DNA of 64,000 nucleotides from contig NZ_NPKT01000007.1 in assembly GCF_008329565.1 (NCBI RefSeq), forward strand, positions 124,001 to 188,000, written 5' to 3'. Below are positions 62,767 to 64,000 of the stretch, piece after piece (positions within the stretch are counted from its first letter, which is position 1; each line of letters opens with the position of its first letter). Both the position numbers and the translations under genes were made by a program. The DNA comes from Mycolicibacterium sp. P1-5. Its GTDB lineage: Bacteria; Actinomycetota; Actinomycetes; Mycobacteriales; Mycobacteriaceae. The notes beneath the pieces are model-generated. The model saw only the letters and a program-made list of their open reading frames with translations, made no database searches and had not been told where the DNA came from.

Positions 62767-63897
62767 TCAGCTGTCGCGGATCGTGTCCAGTTTCCGGGTC
62801 GCGGCCTCGAAGCCGGTGACCAGTTCGGCGATGATGTCGGCTACCGGGCGGATCTCGTTCATCCGGCCCACGATCTGACCGACCGGCATCGCGACAGTGG
62901 TCGGGTCGGCCGACACACTCATCCGCTGATGCGCCTCGGAAACCAGGATGTTCTGCAGCGGCATCGGCAACGGCTCGGGTGCACCCTCGGCATCCCACGC
63001 CTCGGTCCAGCGGCTCTTGAGCAGACGCGCCGGCTTGCCGGTGTAGATGCGCCGGCGCACGGTGTCGCTCGAACCGGCCGCAAGCAACGCCTCCTGGATC
63101 ACCGACGCGCCCCCTTCGGTGCGAACACCGAGGTCGTACTCGGCAGCGGTCAGGAATGCCGAACCCATCCAAACACCTTGAGCGCCAAGCGCGAGCGCAG
63201 CGGCCACCTGTCGGCCGCTGCCGATACCACCGGCCGCGAGCACGGCGACCGGTCGGGCAAGCCCAGCTAACCCATCAGTGACCTCGGGGACGAGCACCAT
63301 CGAGGCGATCTCACCGGTGTGGCCGCCGGCCTCGTGGCCCTGGGCGATCACGATGTCGACACCGTTCTCGGCGTGCCGCTGTGCGTGCTTGGCGCTTCCG
63401 GCCAGCGCCGCCACCGGGACCCCGGCCGCGTGCACCTGGTCGATGACGTCCTTCGGCGGCGAACCCAGCGCGTTGGCGATGAGCTTGATCGGGTGCCGCA
63501 GTGCCACCTCGACGTGACTGCGGGCCACCGAGTGCAGCCAGCCCAGTACGCCCTCGGACTTCTCCTCATCCTCCGGCAGCGGGGGTACGCCGAGGTCGGC
63601 GAGAGTCTTGGCGACGAAGTCCCGATGGGTCTGCGGGATCAGCTTGTTGATGTCGATCGACGAACCCTCGGTGGGGATCTTCGCCGGCATCACGACGTCG
63701 ACGCCGTACGGCTTACCGTCGGTGTTGGAGTCCATCCATTGCAGGACGGCCTCCAGATCGTCGGGATCGTTGAACCGCACACACCCCAGGACGCCCATGC
63801 CGCCGGCCCGGGTGACCGCGGCGGCCACCTTCTCCGACGGGGTGAAAACGAAGATCGGGTACTGGATGCCGAACCGATCGCAGAGCTCGGTGTGCAT
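62767..63897 (-). CDS. nitronate monooxygenase-family FMN oxidoreductase
   Basis: 376 residues. FMN-binding TIM barrel: FGIQYPIFVFTPSEKVAAAVTRAGGMGVLG, IAQGHEAGGHTGEIAS with the catalytic histidine, VLAAGGIGSGRQVAAALALGAQGVWMGSAFL. Annotated members oxidise alkyl nitronates, but in steroid degraders a related protein (IpdC type) acts as a reductase on ring C/D intermediates. Here it is coupled (ATGA) to a FadD19-like gene and stands in a cholesterol cluster, so a steroid-linked role is possible. Confidence 0.83.
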   Translation of the reverse strand: MHTELCDRFGIQYPIFVFTPSEKVAAAVTRAGGMGVLGCVRFNDPDDLEAVLQWMDSNTDGKPYGVDVVMPAKIPTEGSSIDINKLIPQTHRDFVAKTLADLGVPPLPEDEEKSEGVLGWLHSVARSHVEVALRHPIKLIANALGSPPKDVIDQVHAAGVPVAALAGSAKHAQRHAENGVDIVIAQGHEAGGHTGEIASMVLVPEVTDGLAGLARPVAVLAAGGIGSGRQVAAALALGAQGVWMGSAFLTAAEYDLGVRTEGGASVIQEALLAAGSSDTVRRRIYTGKPARLLKSRWTEAWDAEGAPEPLPMPLQNILVSEAHQRMSVSADPTTVAMPVGQIVGRMNEIRPVADIIAELVTGFEAATRKLDTIRDS

Positions 63898-64000
63898 CAG
63901 CTGCTGGCACCCGCGTGCTTGGCGTGCACCTCATCGGCCGGGCGAAGCTCGGTCTGATCCTTCGCCCACTTGTAGTCGGGCTTGCCGGCCGGCGAGCGCT
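63897..64000 (-). CDS. acyl-CoA synthetase, C-terminal end (FadD19-like)
   Basis: The last 33 codons of a leftward gene that continues past the right edge: SPAGKPDYKWAKDQTELRPADEVHAKHAGASS. The SPAGKPDYKWAK element with its catalytic-type lysine is the end of long-chain/steroid acyl-CoA ligases, and position suggests FadD19, which activates C26 cholesterol side-chain acids. Too little sequence to be certain. Confidence 0.6.
   Translation of the reverse strand, partial: RSPAGKPDYKWAKDQTELRPADEVHAKHAGASS

Overview
The window is high-GC actinobacterial DNA, and gene content and order point to a mycobacterium, probably a fast-growing Mycolicibacterium. Two blocks match Mycobacterium tuberculosis synteny (recalled, not searched). 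Positions 2.0-18.1 kb correspond to Rv0771 back to Rv0756c: aldA operon, TetR, cyp123, SDR, cyp51, ferredoxin, SnoaL-like protein, adhB, ketosteroid-isomerase-like protein, HIT, phoR, phoP, Rv0756c. Positions 37.2-64.0 kb correspond to about Rv3484 to Rv3515c: cpsA, otsA, the mce4 operon, hsd4A-fdxD, fadE26-fadE27-fadD17, ilvX and the end of a fadD19-like gene. There are no PE/PPE genes, insertion sequences, prophage or CRISPR arrays.

Layout. 0-2 kb: YCII protein, AraC regulator, methyltransferase. 2-12.4 kb: two divergent operons around a TetR gene, with a pair of identical-type inverted repeats as candidate operators; the right-hand operon carries CYP123 and sterol 14-demethylase CYP51 with its ferredoxin. 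12.4-14.6 kb: a frameshifted SDR and a GT2-GtrA fusion placed inside otherwise conserved synteny. 14.6-18.1 kb: HIT, PhoPR and a repeat protein divergent from phoP across a consensus PhoP box. 18.2-37 kb is the accessory region: tRNA-Thr, HNH endonuclease, diguanylate cyclase, a tightly overlapping oxidoreductase operon (TPP enzyme, GMC oxidoreductase, gluconate-dehydrogenase subunit 3, enolase-superfamily enzyme, small membrane proteins) divergent from a MarR regulator, a secreted metalloprotease, a lipoprotein, a GAP-family membrane protein, ammonium transporter, and a molybdenum hydroxylase whose subunits lie on convergent strands but share a promoter motif. 37-43.9 kb: cpsA, dehydrogenases, three tandem paralogous secreted proteins, otsA. 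43.9-60 kb: Mce4 cholesterol importer and the first side-chain degradation enzymes with KstR-type operators. 60-64 kb: cutinase, IlvX, amidohydrolase, nitronate monooxygenase, partial FadD.

The two conserved blocks share a sterol theme: Mce4 imports cholesterol, FadD/FadE/Hsd4A attack its side chain, and CYP51 acts on sterols. Points that most deserve a second look: an in-frame TAA that removes the last 49 codons of yrbE4B (and a GTA where the yrbE4A start would be expected), the MarR-linked oxidoreductase operon, the three-gene family of small secreted Cys-pair proteins, and the identical operator in front of the split molybdenum hydroxylase genes. All operator calls are by eye against remembered consensus sequences.
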